From contig NZ_FNHY01000001.1 in the NCBI RefSeq assembly GCF_900103605.1, positions 558,001 to 622,000 of the forward strand: 64,000 nt of DNA. The letters are read 5' to 3'. The notes beneath the pieces were generated by a model. That model made no database searches, was not told where the DNA came from, and was given only the letters and a program-made list of their open reading frames with translations. Source of the stretch: Psychrobacillus sp. OK028. GTDB taxonomy: Bacteria; Bacillota; Bacilli; Bacillales_A; Planococcaceae. Positions 1 through 9,621 of this stretch are shown one piece after another (positions within the stretch are counted from its first letter, which is position 1; every line of letters starts with the position of its first letter). The translations under genes were made by a program, and so were the position numbers.

Positions 1-173
1 CTAACCTTACATTCGTCAAACCAGTAAAAGCTGGTGATCGGGTAATCGCAAAAGCGGTAGTAACAAATAGCGATGTGGAAAAGAATAGCACATTAATAGA
101 GGTTACCAGCAAAGTTGAAAATGAGACAGTTTTCGTTGGTCAATTTAGCATGTATAGAGTAACAATGTCATAA
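1..173 (+). CDS. fapR: Transcription factor FapR, C-terminal fragment
   Basis: Only the last 56 codons are in the window; the start lies upstream. The visible residues form an alternating beta-strand pattern with GDRVIAKA near the beginning and VFVGQFSMYR near the end, as expected for the C-terminal part of the hotdog-fold effector domain of FapR. FapR is the malonyl-CoA-responsive repressor of fatty-acid and phospholipid genes in Bacillales. The assignment rests on this fold pattern and on position directly upstream of plsX-fabD-fabG. The DNA-binding N-terminus and any autoregulatory operator cannot be seen. Only 15 bases separate it from plsX, so the two are almost certainly co-transcribed. 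Confidence 0.85.
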   Translation, partial: NLTFVKPVKAGDRVIAKAVVTNSDVEKNSTLIEVTSKVENETVFVGQFSMYRVTMS

Positions 174-188
174 AAAAGGTGATTAAAA

Positions 189-1184
189 ATGAAAATTTCA
201 ATAGATGCAATGGGTGGGGACAATGCTCCACATGAAATCGTAAAAGGAGTTTACGAAGCGTTAGAATCGTTCTCGGATATAGAAATTCAACTATTCGGTG
301 ATGAGGAAAAGCTTGCTCCCTTAATTAAACAGCATGAACGATTAACAGTTATACATACAGATGAAGTAATTGAAGGAACTGATGAGCCCGTTCGTGCAAT
401 TAGAAGAAAGAAAAATTCTTCCCTAGTTAAAATGGCGGAATCAGTGAAAAATGGAGTTTCTGATGCGTGTGTGTCCGCGGGGAATACTGGTGCTTTAATG
501 GCTGCGGGACTATTTATAGTTGGTCGTATCGACCAAGTAGATCGTCCTGCTCTAGCACCGACGTTACCAACACTTGATGGTAAAGGGTTTGTTATGCTAG
601 ATCTAGGTGCAAATGCCGATGCAAAACCAGAGCACTTAGAGCAGTTTGCGGTTATGGGTAGCATATATGCTGAAAAAGTCCGAGGTATTTCGAATCCTCG
701 TGTTGGGCTGTTAAACATTGGAACGGAAGATATTAAGGGTAATGAGCTAACTAAAGCGGCCTTTACACTCTTAAAAGAAGCACCGATTAATTTCATAGGA
801 AATGTGGAATCTAGAGATTTACTTACTGGAGTAGCTGACGTTGTTGTTACAGATGGTTTTACTGGTAATATGGTACTCAAAACAATTGAAGGTACGGCTT
901 CTGGTATATTTACTTTATTAAAACAAGCTTTTAATACTTCTGCTAAAACGAAAATTTCAGCACTATTAGTAAAAAGCGAACTTAAAGGGTTAAAAAATAC
1001 GCTAGATTACTCCGAGTATGGTGGGGCAGGATTATTTGGACTGAATGCTCCTGTAATTAAAGCCCATGGCTCGTCAAACGGTCGTGCAATTTATCATGCA
1101 ATCAGACAGGCTCGTACAATGGTAGAGCATAATGTTGCTGATATCATTTCAACTACATTACGAAAGGAATCATCCAATGACTAA
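189..1184 (+). CDS. plsX: Phosphate acyltransferase PlsX
   Basis: PlsX converts acyl-ACP and phosphate to acyl-phosphate, the donor used by PlsY in the first acylation of glycerol-3-phosphate; it is a peripheral membrane enzyme. The 331-residue protein has the family N-terminus ([10 protein letters not shown] from residue 5), the SAGNTGA motif at residues 96-102 and a DGFTGN motif near 223, and its length is typical. The ATG at 189 follows a modest GGTGAT ribosome site. The gene continues the fapR operon and overlaps fabD by 8 bases, suggesting translational coupling. FapR control is expected from the family, but no operator is visible here. Confidence 0.97.
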   Translation: MKISIDAMGGDNAPHEIVKGVYEALESFSDIEIQLFGDEEKLAPLIKQHERLTVIHTDEVIEGTDEPVRAIRRKKNSSLVKMAESVKNGVSDACVSAGNTGALMAAGLFIVGRIDQVDRPALAPTLPTLDGKGFVMLDLGANADAKPEHLEQFAVMGSIYAEKVRGISNPRVGLLNIGTEDIKGNELTKAAFTLLKEAPINFIGNVESRDLLTGVADVVVTDGFTGNMVLKTIEGTASGIFTLLKQAFNTSAKTKISALLVKSELKGLKNTLDYSEYGGAGLFGLNAPVIKAHGSSNGRAIYHAIRQARTMVEHNVADIISTTLRKESSND

Positions 1185-2127
1185 AATAGCTTTTATCTTT
1201 CCTGGACAAGGATCTCAATCAGTAGGGATGGGTCAACAATTAGTAGAAAATAATGCGGATTGCCGTAGATTTTATGAGCAGGCAAATGAAGTATTAGGAT
1301 TTTCACTTAGTGAACTAATGTTGAATGGACCTGCGGAGGAACTTACTAAAACTTATAATGCGCAGCCAGCGTTGCTCACTACGAGTTCAATGGTTGCATA
1401 CAAACTAAAGCAAGCTGGAATCATTCCCCATTTTACAGCTGGTCATAGCTTAGGCGAATATTCTGCTCTTGTTGCTTCTGATGTTTTAAGCTTTGATGAG
1501 GCAGTTTTATTGGTTCATCAACGAGGCTTGTATATGAACGAAGCAGTGCCTGCTGGAGAAGGAGCAATGGCTGCAATACTTGGATTAGGTAAAGACGAAC
1601 TGGCAGCAGTGACAGCCACTGTTTCTGAAAATGGTGAGCCAGTTCAAATAGCTAACTTAAATTGCCCAGGGCAAATTGTTATTTCAGGAACAGCTGCTGG
1701 CGTAGAAGAGGCTTCTAGTAAAGCAAAGGAAGCTGGTGCTAAAAGAGCGATTCCTTTAGTAGTTAGTGGACCATTCCATTCTGAATTAATGAGACCTGCT
1801 GCTCAGCAATTAGATGCTGCTATTTCAGCGATTGAACTACAGCAAGCTACTATTCCTGTCATTTCAAATGTAACTGCTGAACCGGTTACAGAAGCTAGTC
1901 ATATTAAAAACTTACTGGTTGAACAATTGTATTCTCCTGTACGTTGGGAAGAATCGATTCGACAAATGATAGAGCAAGGAACGACTATTTTTGTGGAATG
2001 TGGTCCTGGAAAGGTATTAAGCGGCTTAGTAAAAAAAATTGATCGTTCTGTTACAACTTATAGTGTGTATGATGAAGAGACGTTACAGCAAGTAATTTCA
2101 GGGTTAGGAGTTGAGCAAAATGGGTAA
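1177..2127 (+). CDS. fabD: Malonyl-CoA:ACP transacylase FabD
   Basis: FabD transfers malonyl from CoA to acyl carrier protein, supplying the elongation unit of type II fatty-acid synthesis in the cytoplasm. The start is set at the ATG at 1177, after GAAAGGAA, because the protein then begins [12 protein letters not shown] as in the family; an upstream in-frame ATG lies inside plsX and has no ribosome site. The resulting 316 residues contain the nucleophile motif GHSLG (Ser91) and the catalytic His201 in GPFHSEL. Its first bases overlap the end of plsX and its last 8 bases overlap fabG, a coupled arrangement in which substrate and reductase genes follow each other. Confidence 0.97.
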   Translation: MTKIAFIFPGQGSQSVGMGQQLVENNADCRRFYEQANEVLGFSLSELMLNGPAEELTKTYNAQPALLTTSSMVAYKLKQAGIIPHFTAGHSLGEYSALVASDVLSFDEAVLLVHQRGLYMNEAVPAGEGAMAAILGLGKDELAAVTATVSENGEPVQIANLNCPGQIVISGTAAGVEEASSKAKEAGAKRAIPLVVSGPFHSELMRPAAQQLDAAISAIELQQATIPVISNVTAEPVTEASHIKNLLVEQLYSPVRWEESIRQMIEQGTTIFVECGPGKVLSGLVKKIDRSVTTYSVYDEETLQQVISGLGVEQNG

Positions 2128-2866
2128 ATTGGACGGGAAATCTGCAATTGTAACTGGTGCATCTCGAGGAATTGGGAAAGATATTGCTCTATATCTAGCA
2201 AAAGAAGGAGCAAAAGTTGCCGTAAACTACAGTGGAAGTAAAGATAGAGCAGAAGCAGTTGTGGAAGAAATTCAGGCAGCTGGTGGGGAAGCATTTGCTA
2301 TTCAAGCGAATGTTGATCAAGCAGATGATGTTCAAAATCTAATAAGCTCAACTTTAGAACAGTTCGGTTCGGTAGATATTTTAGTTAATAATGCAGGTAT
2401 TACAAGAGATAATCTTTTGATGCGTATGAAGGAGCAAGAGTGGGATGACGTGCTCAATACAAATTTAAAAGGTGTTTTCCTTTGTACAAAAGCTGTTACA
2501 CGACAAATGATGAAACAACGTGCGGGTCGCATTATTAATATCACTTCCATTGTTGGCGTATCTGGGAATGCAGGTCAAGCCAATTATGTTGCTGCTAAAG
2601 CAGGAGTTATAGGCTTAACTAAATCATCCGCTAAAGAATTGGCAAGTCGTAATATTACAGTGAACTCGGTTGCTCCTGGATTTATCACAACAGATATGAC
2701 AGATGCTCTCCCAGAGGATATTAAGTCTCAAATGCTTAGTCAGATCCCTCTTGCGAAGTTTGGAAATCCAGAGGATATAGCAAAGGCTGTCGCATTTTTG
2801 GCTTCAGATGACGCCAATTATATTACAGGCCAGACACTTCATGTAAATGGCGGAATGTACATGTAA
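2120..2866 (+). CDS. fabG: 3-oxoacyl-ACP reductase FabG
   Basis: FabG is the NADPH-dependent short-chain dehydrogenase that reduces 3-oxoacyl-ACP in each elongation cycle. With the ATG at 2120 the protein has 248 residues. A TTG at 2111 abuts the TAGGAG ribosome site and is too close, whereas 2120 lies 9 bases from it. Visible motifs are the Rossmann glycine motif TGASRGIG (12-19), NNAG (90-93) and the catalytic Ser143, Tyr156 and Lys160 (YVAAK). The start overlaps the fabD stop by 8 bases. The next gene, acpP, is 623 bases downstream across a pair of inverted repeat elements and appears to have its own promoter. Confidence 0.97.
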   Translation: MGKLDGKSAIVTGASRGIGKDIALYLAKEGAKVAVNYSGSKDRAEAVVEEIQAAGGEAFAIQANVDQADDVQNLISSTLEQFGSVDILVNNAGITRDNLLMRMKEQEWDDVLNTNLKGVFLCTKAVTRQMMKQRAGRIINITSIVGVSGNAGQANYVAAKAGVIGLTKSSAKELASRNITVNSVAPGFITTDMTDALPEDIKSQMLSQIPLAKFGNPEDIAKAVAFLASDDANYITGQTLHVNGGMYM

Positions 2867-2958
2867 GGATTTAATCTATTTTAAAGATTAAGTATAAAAA
2901 ATGTAGCTACTAGGCAAAAAGATTCCCGATCCTTGAAGAACAGAAACGTAAATATGCC

Positions 2959-3080
2959 GTTGACTTCCGCTCCGAGCGGACGCTTTCCGTGGGCACGGCT
3001 TCAATCTCCTCACTACGTTCCTGCGGGGCTTTCAGCTCGCGCTGTTCCTACTGGAGTCGCCGCTCTGTGCTACAATCAAC
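2959..3080 (-). repeat. Palindromic repeat element, copy A
   Basis: Full-length copy in inverted orientation, ending in GTTGACT and AATCAAC. Read on the minus strand it carries the family core: CGACTCCA near one end, CCCCGCAGG in the middle and CGGAAAGCGTCCG near the other end. Its inner arms are GAGCGG and CCGCTC, and the next arms are GCGCG and CGTGC, so they pair although their sequence differs from other copies. It is closest to copy H at 40337. Copy B lies 129 bases downstream in opposite orientation. The spacer between A and B (3081-3209) is AT-rich and I see no gene in it. Confidence 0.88.
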
Positions 3081-3209
3081 TAGATCCACTCTTTATATAA
3101 TCGTAAGCTTAATTCAAAAGAGGATTTTATCCAACTAGTAACTTTGACTACGCTTATCATCTAAGCGAGAGGCTATGCTTAATCTATAAGTGGAGTACTA
3201 CACACTTAA

Positions 3210-3333
3210 TTGATTGTAGTGAAATGTGGCGACTCCAGCGGGATAAGCGAGAAAGTCGAGACCCCGCAGGAGGCGTAGCGAACGGGGAGGCTCGACCTCG
3301 CCCGCGGAAAGCGTCCACATGTAACGGAAATCA
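3210..3333 (+). repeat. Palindromic repeat element, copy B
   Basis: Full-length copy starting TTGATTGTAG and ending CGGAAATCA. The inner arms are ATGTGG and CCACAT, the next arms GCGAG and CTCGC, and the hairpin closes with GTCGAG/CTCGAC and CCCC/GGGG, giving the best internal pairing of the family. Together with copy A it forms a head-to-head pair between fabG and acpP. It ends about 110 bases before the likely acpP promoter, so it may be either transcribed read-through from fabG or left untranscribed. Confidence 0.88.
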
Positions 3334-3439
3334 GTAGTATCCTTCATTCTTAAAAGTTCTGTAAATTTAGTACTCATTTTTTAAAAAGCTGATTGCACAT
3401 ACAGAACTCAACAGTTTTATGTATAAATTTCAGTAGCTC

Positions 3440-3468
3440 TTTCATTAGGTAGGAGTTTTTTGTATAAT
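3440..3468 (+). promoter_or_regulatory. Probable sigma-A promoter of acpP
   Basis: A perfect TATAAT at 3463-3468 lies 17 bases after a poor -35 (TTTCAT). The ribosome site begins only a few bases downstream, so a transcript from here would have a very short leader. The long intergenic gap and the terminator after acpP make an independent acpP transcript likely, but the weak -35 keeps confidence moderate. Confidence 0.5.
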
Positions 3469-3489
3469 CATTGAGGGGAGGTGACTAAT

Positions 3490-3726
3490 GTGTCAACTGT
3501 TTTAGAACGCGTAACTAAAGTAATCGTTGATCGTCTAGGAGTAGATGAGAGCGAAGTAAAATTAGAAGCATCTTTTCGTGAGGATTTAGGTGCCGATTCT
3601 CTAGATGTAGTAGAATTAGTAATGGAATTAGAAGACGAATTCGATATGGAAATTTCAGATGAAGATGCTGAGCAAATTTCAACTGTAGGTAGTGCAGTTA
3701 AGTATATTGAAAGCAAACAAGGTTAA
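3490..3726 (+). CDS. acpP: Acyl carrier protein AcpP
   Basis: AcpP carries growing acyl chains on a 4-phosphopantetheine arm. The GTG at 3490 is chosen over the in-frame GTG at 3481 because the latter lies within the GGGGAGGTG ribosome site; the protein is then 78 residues, matching the family. The phosphopantetheine attachment site is Ser37 in GADSLD, followed by the highly acidic helix [16 protein letters not shown] that contacts partner enzymes. It stands apart from fabG, preceded by two repeat elements and followed by a strong terminator, consistent with its need for much higher expression than its neighbours. Confidence 0.97.
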   Translation: MSTVLERVTKVIVDRLGVDESEVKLEASFREDLGADSLDVVELVMELEDEFDMEISDEDAEQISTVGSAVKYIESKQG

Positions 3727-3734
3727 ATTTTAGC

Positions 3735-3787
3735 AGAGACGTTCTACTTATTCCATGTGAATAGTACAGAACGTCTCTATTTCTTTT
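3735..3787 (+). terminator. Intrinsic terminator after acpP
   Basis: Perfect 11-bp stem AGAGACGTTCT/AGAACGTCTCT with a 22-base loop, followed by ATTTCTTTTT. It begins 8 bases after the acpP stop codon and separates acpP from rnc. Confidence 0.9.
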
Positions 3788-3853
3788 TGCACATTAGTAT
3801 AGAAACGGGTAAACTTAGAGGGACATATGATAAGTGAGAAAGGCAGATAATTC

Positions 3854-4612
3854 ATGAAAGTAAATCATAAAAAAAATAGTACACGTAAAACCGTTTTTTC
3901 AGAAACTGTTAAAAACCAATTTGAACAGTTTCAGGAGCATTTCCAGATTAGGTTTCATAACCCAGCATTATTGTATCAAGCCTTTACCCATTCATCTTAT
4001 GTGAATGAGCATCGACGGAAATTTTTTACCGATAACGAACGTCTAGAATTCCTTGGAGACGCTGTATTGGAATTGTCAGTTTCTCAATATTTGTTTCAAC
4101 AATATACAGGTATGAGTGAAGGAGAGTTAACTAAACTTAGAGCTGCAATCGTGTGTGAGCCATCACTTGTATTATTTGCAAATGAGTTAAACTTCGGTAA
4201 ATATGTATTGTTAGGAAAAGGGGAAGAACTGACAGGTGGTCGTGAAAGACCAGCGCTTCTAGCAGACGTTTTTGAAGCATTTATCGGTGCATTATATTTA
4301 GATCAGGGATTAGAACCAGTTATAGAATTTTTAGAAAAAATTGTTTTCCCTAAAATCGAACTCGGTGCTTTTTCGCATGTGATGGATTATAAAAGTCAAT
4401 TACAAGAAATTATTCAACAACAAAATAATGGTACATTAAGCTATGAAATTGTAGAGGAAAAAGGTCCGGCTCATAATCGAACTTTTGTTTCTCGGGTTAT
4501 TTTAAACACTAAAGAACTGGGTATCGGAAATGGTCGTTCAAAAAAAGAGGCAGAACAACAAGCTGCAAGACTTGCTATACTCGCATTAAGGGATTCAGAA
4601 CAGGAGGAATAA
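3854..4612 (+). CDS. rnc: Ribonuclease III
   Basis: RNase III cleaves double-stranded RNA, including rRNA precursors. The 252-residue protein has the endonuclease domain with the signature NERLEFLGD at residues 61-69 and a second acidic motif DVFEAFIGA near residue 136. A C-terminal double-stranded-RNA-binding domain covers roughly residues 175-248. Length and layout are normal. The ribosome site is weak (GAAAGG, 12 bases before the ATG). The smc start follows 3 bases after the stop, so rnc, smc and ftsY form an operon. No strong promoter is evident in the 66 bases after the acpP terminator, although TATGAT at 3826 could serve as a -10. Confidence 0.96.
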   Translation: MKVNHKKNSTRKTVFSETVKNQFEQFQEHFQIRFHNPALLYQAFTHSSYVNEHRRKFFTDNERLEFLGDAVLELSVSQYLFQQYTGMSEGELTKLRAAIVCEPSLVLFANELNFGKYVLLGKGEELTGGRERPALLADVFEAFIGALYLDQGLEPVIEFLEKIVFPKIELGAFSHVMDYKSQLQEIIQQQNNGTLSYEIVEEKGPAHNRTFVSRVILNTKELGIGNGRSKKEAEQQAARLAILALRDSEQEE

Positions 4613-4615
4613 TCA

Positions 4616-7600
4616 TTGTTCCTTAAAAGATTAGAGATTGTTGGATTTAAGTCATTTGCAGACCGTATAGGAATTGATTTTGTTCCTGGAGTAACTGCAG
4701 TAGTAGGACCGAATGGTAGTGGAAAAAGTAATGTTACAGACGCAATTAGATGGGTGTTAGGAGAGCAGTCTGCTAAATCCCTTCGAGGTGCAAAAATGGA
4801 AGATGTCATCTTTGCTGGAAGTGATTCTAGAAAAGCTTTGAACTTTGCGGAAGTGACTTTAATTTTAGATAACGCAGATCAACGTGTTGCCCTTGATTTT
4901 GCGGAAATTAGTGTGACAAGAAGAGTATTTCGCTCTGGAGACAGTGAATATTTATTAAATAAGCAAACATGCAGATTAAAGGACATTACTGACCTATTTA
5001 TGGATTCAGGGCTTGGGAAAGAAGCTTTTTCTATTATTTCTCAAGGACGAGTCGATGAAATATTAAATAGCCGACCTGAAGATCGTCGTACGATTTTTGA
5101 GGAAACTGCTGGAGTTCTAAAGTATAAGCAGCGTAAAAAGAAAGCTGAATTCAAATTGATTGAAACAGACGATAACTTAAACCGTGTGCTAGATATTTTG
5201 CATGAATTGGATGACCGAATGGAGCCATTGCAGATCCAGTCTTCTTTGGCGTCCGATTATTTAACGATGTCTGCAGAGCTCAAGGATATTGAAATTGCTG
5301 TTATCGCACATGATTTAAGACATTTTGTTCAAGAAAATTTAGAGTTACAAACAAAACTAGAAGAACTTAAACAAATAAAGCTATCGCTTCAATCGCAAAT
5401 TGATGAATTGGAAAGAAATATTCAGCAACATAGAAAAGTGATGTCTGGCATTGATGAAAAGTTAGATACAGAGCAAAGTGAATTAGTGGAGTCAAGCTCT
5501 GAGTTAGAACGTTTAGAGGGTCGGAAGCTGTTGTTGGCAGAGAAACAGCAAAATGCTAGTCAGCAAATTTCACAACTTAAAAAAGCGCTGGAAGAGGAAC
5601 AACTTAAAGTCCAAACATTAGAAGTGCAATTGAAAACTAATAGTAAAGCAAAATCAGAAAAATTAGCTCAGCTTAAAGAGCTTCGTGCAAAGAAAGTCCA
5701 GATCGATCATGTATTAAGTAAGTCGGCCTCCGAAGTGGAAGAGGAAATTGAAGATTTGAAAAGTACATATATCGATTTATTAAACGAAGAAGCAACGATG
5801 AAAAATGAAATGAAGCATATGGAGCAGCAACTTCACTTTGAATTAGTTTCTTCTGAGAAAATGATTGCGGACTATCAGGAAATCAAAGACGAATTAGAGA
5901 AACTAACGATTCGCAAAAATGAACTAGATCCATTATTGACCAATTGTCAAAAGGAGCTACAGCAAAAGCTTGCGGATTATAAATCAAAGCGTGAAGTTTC
6001 CGAACGACTCGAAGGCTCATTCGAGGAACAACAAACAATGCTTCAAAAAGCCTATCAAATGAAACATCAGATGCAGGCAAGAAGAGATTCTTTGGAAGAG
6101 TTAGAATCTGAGTTTTCAGGGTTTTTCCAAGGAGTTAAAGAGGTTTTAATTGCAAGAGACAAAAAGGAACTAAGAGGAATACATGGAGCAGTTGCGGAAT
6201 TAATTCAAATACCAGAATTGTATATGTCCGCCATTGATACTGCTATTGGTCCCCAATCCCAACATATCATTACAGATAGCAGCCAGGATGCAAGAATTGC
6301 AATAGATTGGTTAAAGAAAAAAAGAGTGGGTAGAGCAACATTCCTGCCTTTACAGGTAATGAAATCCAGAAAAGTGAACGAATACACTCTGAATTCTATT
6401 AAAGAACATCCTTCTTTTGTGAATACAGCGGACAAGCTTGTGAATTATTTGGATGGATATCAAATTATTGTAGAAAATCTACTAGGTAATATTATTATTG
6501 CCAAGGATTTAAAAGGTGCCAACGAAATGGCTGCTCGTCTACAATACAAATACCGTTTCGTTACTTTAGATGGTGATGTAGTGAATGCTGGAGGATCTTT
6601 AACAGGAGGCTCTGTTAAACAGCAATCTTCTTTATTTACTCGTAAAGCAGAGCTAGAACAGCTGAATGTAAAACTGGTAGAACTCGAAAAGTCAGTATTA
6701 GAAGCTGAAGTTTCTGTTTCAAAAAGAAAACTCGAAGTGCAGCAATTGAAAAAAGATTTAGAAGAAACTAGACTTATCGGGGAGCAATTGAGAGAATCAG
6801 AACACAAATTACTCTCAGAATCCAGAGAATGTGCTGCCATAATTTCTAGATTAACGAGTCAGTTGTTGGAATTCGATGAGGAAAAAAATGAAAAAAACAA
6901 CCTTCATGATGACTTAGTTCGAAAAAAGGAGCAAACCGCTTCTAGAAGTTTAGAAATTAACGAATCACTCATTTCTATTCAGAAAACGATTGACGAATTG
7001 CAACTATTGAAACAACAATCTCTTCAGCAAAAGGATAAATTCCAAAACGAATTAGGTGAATTACTATCTCTTATCGCTGTGATCAATGAACAAATTTCAC
7101 AGTTAGAAAAGGAAAATGTTCTTTTGGATCAAACTAGTGTGATGAGTATACAAAAAGTGGAAACCATTCAAAAGGAAATCGCCTGGTATGAGAATGATGA
7201 TCAGTATGGAACATCTCCTGAGGAGTTATCGAAACTAATAGAGCAGCATAAAGGGACAAAAGAGCATTTGGTTGTCCAAATTCAATCAGGTAAAGCGAAG
7301 CGAACGGAACTTGCACAAACAATTTTACAAGCTGAAATTGCATTGAAAGATTTGCAACAACAAGCGAATATACAGCTTACAGAAGAACGTACATTAGATA
7401 TAAAGCAAAGTAAATTAGAAGTAGAAATGAAAACGTTACAACACCATTTAGAAGAAACATATGAAATGACATTAGAAGAAGCAGAACGGGATTATCCATT
7501 TGAAATGGACGAGGATTTAGCACGGAAAAAAGTGAGACTATTGAAACGCTCTATTGAAGAACTTGGTCCGATTAACTTGAGTTCAATTCAAGAATTTGAA

Positions 7601-8170
7601 CAAGTAAATGAACGACATTCTTTCTTAACGGAACAAAGAGAAGACCTATTATCAGCTCAAGAAACATTACATGAGGTTATCAAGGAAATGGATGAAGAGA
7701 TGACCATTCGTTTCGAAACAACGTTTAATGAGATTCAACGACATTTTAAAGTTGTGTTCCGGGAATTATTTGGTGGTGGTCATGCAGATTTAGTACTAAC
7801 GGATCCTACCTCGTTACTAGAGACAGGTATTGATATTCTGGCTCAGCCTCCAGGGAAAAAATTACAAAACCTTTCTTTATTATCAGGAGGGGAACGTGCA
7901 CTAACGGCCATTGCGTTACTATTTTCTATTTTACGGACACGTCCAGTTCCATTTTGTATTTTGGATGAAGTGGAAGCTGCACTAGATGAGGCTAATGTAA
8001 CTCGTTATAGCGATTATTTGAAAAAATTCAGCGATGATACCCAGTTTATCGTTATCACACACCGTAAGGGAACAATGGAAGGTGCAGATGTCCTTTACGG
8101 TATTACGATGCAAGAGTCTGGTATTTCTAAATTAGTTTCAGTTAAATTAGAAGAGGAATTAGTAACTTAA
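4616..8170 (+). CDS. smc: Chromosome partition protein SMC
   Basis: SMC is the ATPase of the bacterial condensin complex with ScpA and ScpB; it loads near parS sites and aligns chromosome arms. The 1184-residue protein has the Walker A motif GPNGSGKSN near residue 32, long coiled coils, a hinge around residues 510-670 with GGSLTGGS at its end, the ABC signature LLSGGERAL near 1090 and Walker B ILDEVEAALDEAN near 1118. Translation starts at a TTG at 4616, which lies 8 bases after a perfect AGGAGG and yields the family N-terminus MFLKRLEIVGFKSFAD; there is no nearby ATG alternative. Confidence 0.97.
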   Translation: MFLKRLEIVGFKSFADRIGIDFVPGVTAVVGPNGSGKSNVTDAIRWVLGEQSAKSLRGAKMEDVIFAGSDSRKALNFAEVTLILDNADQRVALDFAEISVTRRVFRSGDSEYLLNKQTCRLKDITDLFMDSGLGKEAFSIISQGRVDEILNSRPEDRRTIFEETAGVLKYKQRKKKAEFKLIETDDNLNRVLDILHELDDRMEPLQIQSSLASDYLTMSAELKDIEIAVIAHDLRHFVQENLELQTKLEELKQIKLSLQSQIDELERNIQQHRKVMSGIDEKLDTEQSELVESSSELERLEGRKLLLAEKQQNASQQISQLKKALEEEQLKVQTLEVQLKTNSKAKSEKLAQLKELRAKKVQIDHVLSKSASEVEEEIEDLKSTYIDLLNEEATMKNEMKHMEQQLHFELVSSEKMIADYQEIKDELEKLTIRKNELDPLLTNCQKELQQKLADYKSKREVSERLEGSFEEQQTMLQKAYQMKHQMQARRDSLEELESEFSGFFQGVKEVLIARDKKELRGIHGAVAELIQIPELYMSAIDTAIGPQSQHIITDSSQDARIAIDWLKKKRVGRATFLPLQVMKSRKVNEYTLNSIKEHPSFVNTADKLVNYLDGYQIIVENLLGNIIIAKDLKGANEMAARLQYKYRFVTLDGDVVNAGGSLTGGSVKQQSSLFTRKAELEQLNVKLVELEKSVLEAEVSVSKRKLEVQQLKKDLEETRLIGEQLRESEHKLLSESRECAAIISRLTSQLLEFDEEKNEKNNLHDDLVRKKEQTASRSLEINESLISIQKTIDELQLLKQQSLQQKDKFQNELGELLSLIAVINEQISQLEKENVLLDQTSVMSIQKVETIQKEIAWYENDDQYGTSPEELSKLIEQHKGTKEHLVVQIQSGKAKRTELAQTILQAEIALKDLQQQANIQLTEERTLDIKQSKLEVEMKTLQHHLEETYEMTLEEAERDYPFEMDEDLARKKVRLLKRSIEELGPINLSSIQEFEQVNERHSFLTEQREDLLSAQETLHEVIKEMDEEMTIRFETTFNEIQRHFKVVFRELFGGGHADLVLTDPTSLLETGIDILAQPPGKKLQNLSLLSGGERALTAIALLFSILRTRPVPFCILDEVEAALDEANVTRYSDYLKKFSDDTQFIVITHRKGTMEGADVLYGITMQESGISKLVSVKLEEELVT

Positions 8171-8184
8171 AAGGAGTTTTATAT

Positions 8185-9195
8185 ATGAGCTTTTTTAAAA
8201 AATTCAAAGAGAAAATGTTAGGGGCTACACCAGAAGCGGAAGAAACAGTTTCGATTACAAATAAGTTTAAAGAAGGTCTTTCTAAAACAAGGAACCAGTT
8301 TACTTCAAAGGTCAATGATTTAGTGGCTAAATATCGTAAAGTAGACGAGGACTTTTTTGAAGAACTGGAGGAAATTTTACTCCAAGCAGATGTAGGCTTT
8401 GAAACTGTTACAGAATTAATGGATTCTTTACGCTTTGAAGTACAACGCAAAAATATTAAAGATACTTCGGGAATTCAATCGGTTATCTCCGAGAAATTAG
8501 TAGAGATTTATAATGCTGGAGAGGACGATATTACAGAGCTTCAGTTAGAAGAAAGTGGTTTGTCTGTTATATTATTTGTCGGTGTTAATGGTGTTGGTAA
8601 AACGACGACAATTGGCAAGCTTGCTCATCGTTTAAAAGGAGAGGGCAAAAATGTCATGCTTGCAGCAGGAGATACCTTCCGTGCAGGAGCAATTGATCAG
8701 CTTCAGGTTTGGGGAGATAGAGTAGGAGTCGAAGTCATTAAACAATCTGAAGGCTCTGATCCAGCAGCTGTTATGTATGATGCTGTAAGAGCAGCTAAAT
8801 CTCGTGGTGTAGATGTGTTAATCTGTGATACTGCTGGAAGATTGCAAAACAAAGTGAACTTGATGAACGAGCTTGAAAAAATACACCGGGTAATTTCTCG
8901 TGAAATCCCAGATGCTCCGCATGAAGTGCTACTAGCTCTTGATGCAACTACAGGTCAAAATGCACTTGTGCAAGCACAAACTTTTAAAGAAGTAACAAAT
9001 GTGACCGGAATTGTATTAACTAAGCTAGATGGTACTGCAAAAGGTGGTATTGTACTTGCGATACGAAATAAATTGCATATTCCAGTCAAATTTGTTGGTC
9101 TAGGTGAACAGATGGATGATTTGCAACCATTTGATGCTGAGAAGTATGTATATGGACTATTTGCTGATGGACTGCATTTAGAAGACGAGGAATAG
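8185..9195 (+). CDS. ftsY: Signal recognition particle receptor FtsY
   Basis: FtsY is the membrane-associated GTPase that docks SRP-ribosome complexes at the Sec translocon. At 336 residues it has the short N-terminal region usual in Bacilli rather than the long acidic domain of E. coli. The G1 loop GVNGVGKTT is at residues 133-141, followed by the DTFRAGA, DTAGR and TKLDG motifs of SRP GTPases. It follows smc after 14 bases with an AAAAGGAG ribosome site. Its partner Ffh is encoded two genes downstream, behind a separate promoter. Confidence 0.97.
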   Translation: MSFFKKFKEKMLGATPEAEETVSITNKFKEGLSKTRNQFTSKVNDLVAKYRKVDEDFFEELEEILLQADVGFETVTELMDSLRFEVQRKNIKDTSGIQSVISEKLVEIYNAGEDDITELQLEESGLSVILFVGVNGVGKTTTIGKLAHRLKGEGKNVMLAAGDTFRAGAIDQLQVWGDRVGVEVIKQSEGSDPAAVMYDAVRAAKSRGVDVLICDTAGRLQNKVNLMNELEKIHRVISREIPDAPHEVLLALDATTGQNALVQAQTFKEVTNVTGIVLTKLDGTAKGGIVLAIRNKLHIPVKFVGLGEQMDDLQPFDAEKYVYGLFADGLHLEDEE

Positions 9196-9213
9196 TTAGA
9201 CAAGTAATTTTAC

Positions 9214-9242
9214 TTGACAGATATCTAGTCTGTTACTAAAAT
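9214..9242 (+). promoter_or_regulatory. Probable sigma-A promoter of ylxM-ffh
   Basis: Consensus -35 TTGACA (9214-9219), 17-base spacer, -10 TAAAAT (9237-9242). An overlapping TATAAT at 9242-9247 would be 22 bases away and is less likely to be used with this -35. The predicted start is about 30 bases before ylxM, with no terminator visible after ftsY. Confidence 0.6.
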
Positions 9243-9278
9243 ATAATATGATAAGTGAAATGGTAAGGAGAGATGGGA

Positions 9279-9608
9279 ATGATTGAAAAAACAACTCGCA
9301 TGAATTTTCTCTTCGATTTTTACCAGGCTTTATTGACAGATAAGCAAAGAAGCTATATGCAACTTTATTATTTAGATGATTTATCTCTTGGAGAAATTGC
9401 AGAGGAATATACTATTTCTAGGCAGGCTGTATATGATAATATACGGCGAACTGAGGCTATGCTAGAAGAATATGAGGAAAAGCTTAGTCTATTTTCTAAA
9501 TTTCAACGTAGAAAAGAAACGGTGGAACAACTGCTGTCACTTGTGAAAGATCAAACAGCTGAAAAAGAACTGATTCAACTCATTAATCAATTAAAAGAAT
9601 GGGATTAG
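9279..9608 (+). CDS. ylxM: YlxM-family putative SRP-associated HTH protein
   Basis: This 109-residue protein belongs to the YlxM/p13 family encoded next to ffh in Firmicutes. Family members are thought to influence SRP function, but the biochemical role is not firmly known. A helix-turn-helix resembling sigma region 4 is visible ([10 protein letters not shown] then SRQAVYDNI, about residues 36-57), followed by a charged helix. The ATG at 9279 is preferred over the ATG six bases earlier because it is 8 bases from AAGGAG and gives the family start MIEKTTRMN. The ffh gene begins 13 bases after its stop. Confidence 0.9.
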   Translation: MIEKTTRMNFLFDFYQALLTDKQRSYMQLYYLDDLSLGEIAEEYTISRQAVYDNIRRTEAMLEEYEEKLSLFSKFQRRKETVEQLLSLVKDQTAEKELIQLINQLKEWD

Positions 9609-9621
9609 GAGGAGAGCGAGC

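Noticed and set aside
287-880. Open frame of 197 codons on the minus strand across plsX
   Set aside because: It lies wholly opposite a conserved gene, has no ribosome site and no recognisable domain. The same holds for the 186-codon minus-strand frame at 34790-35350 across fliI.
3081-3209. Cargo gene or insertion sequence between repeat copies A and B
   Set aside because: The 129-base spacer has no open frame of useful length, no transposase similarity and no target-site duplication that I can identify.
3365-3385. TTAGTACTCATTTTTTAA as a FapR operator before acpP
   Set aside because: Only the left half (TTAGTAC) resembles the FapR palindrome; the right half does not match, and the site lies about 80 bases upstream of the predicted -10.
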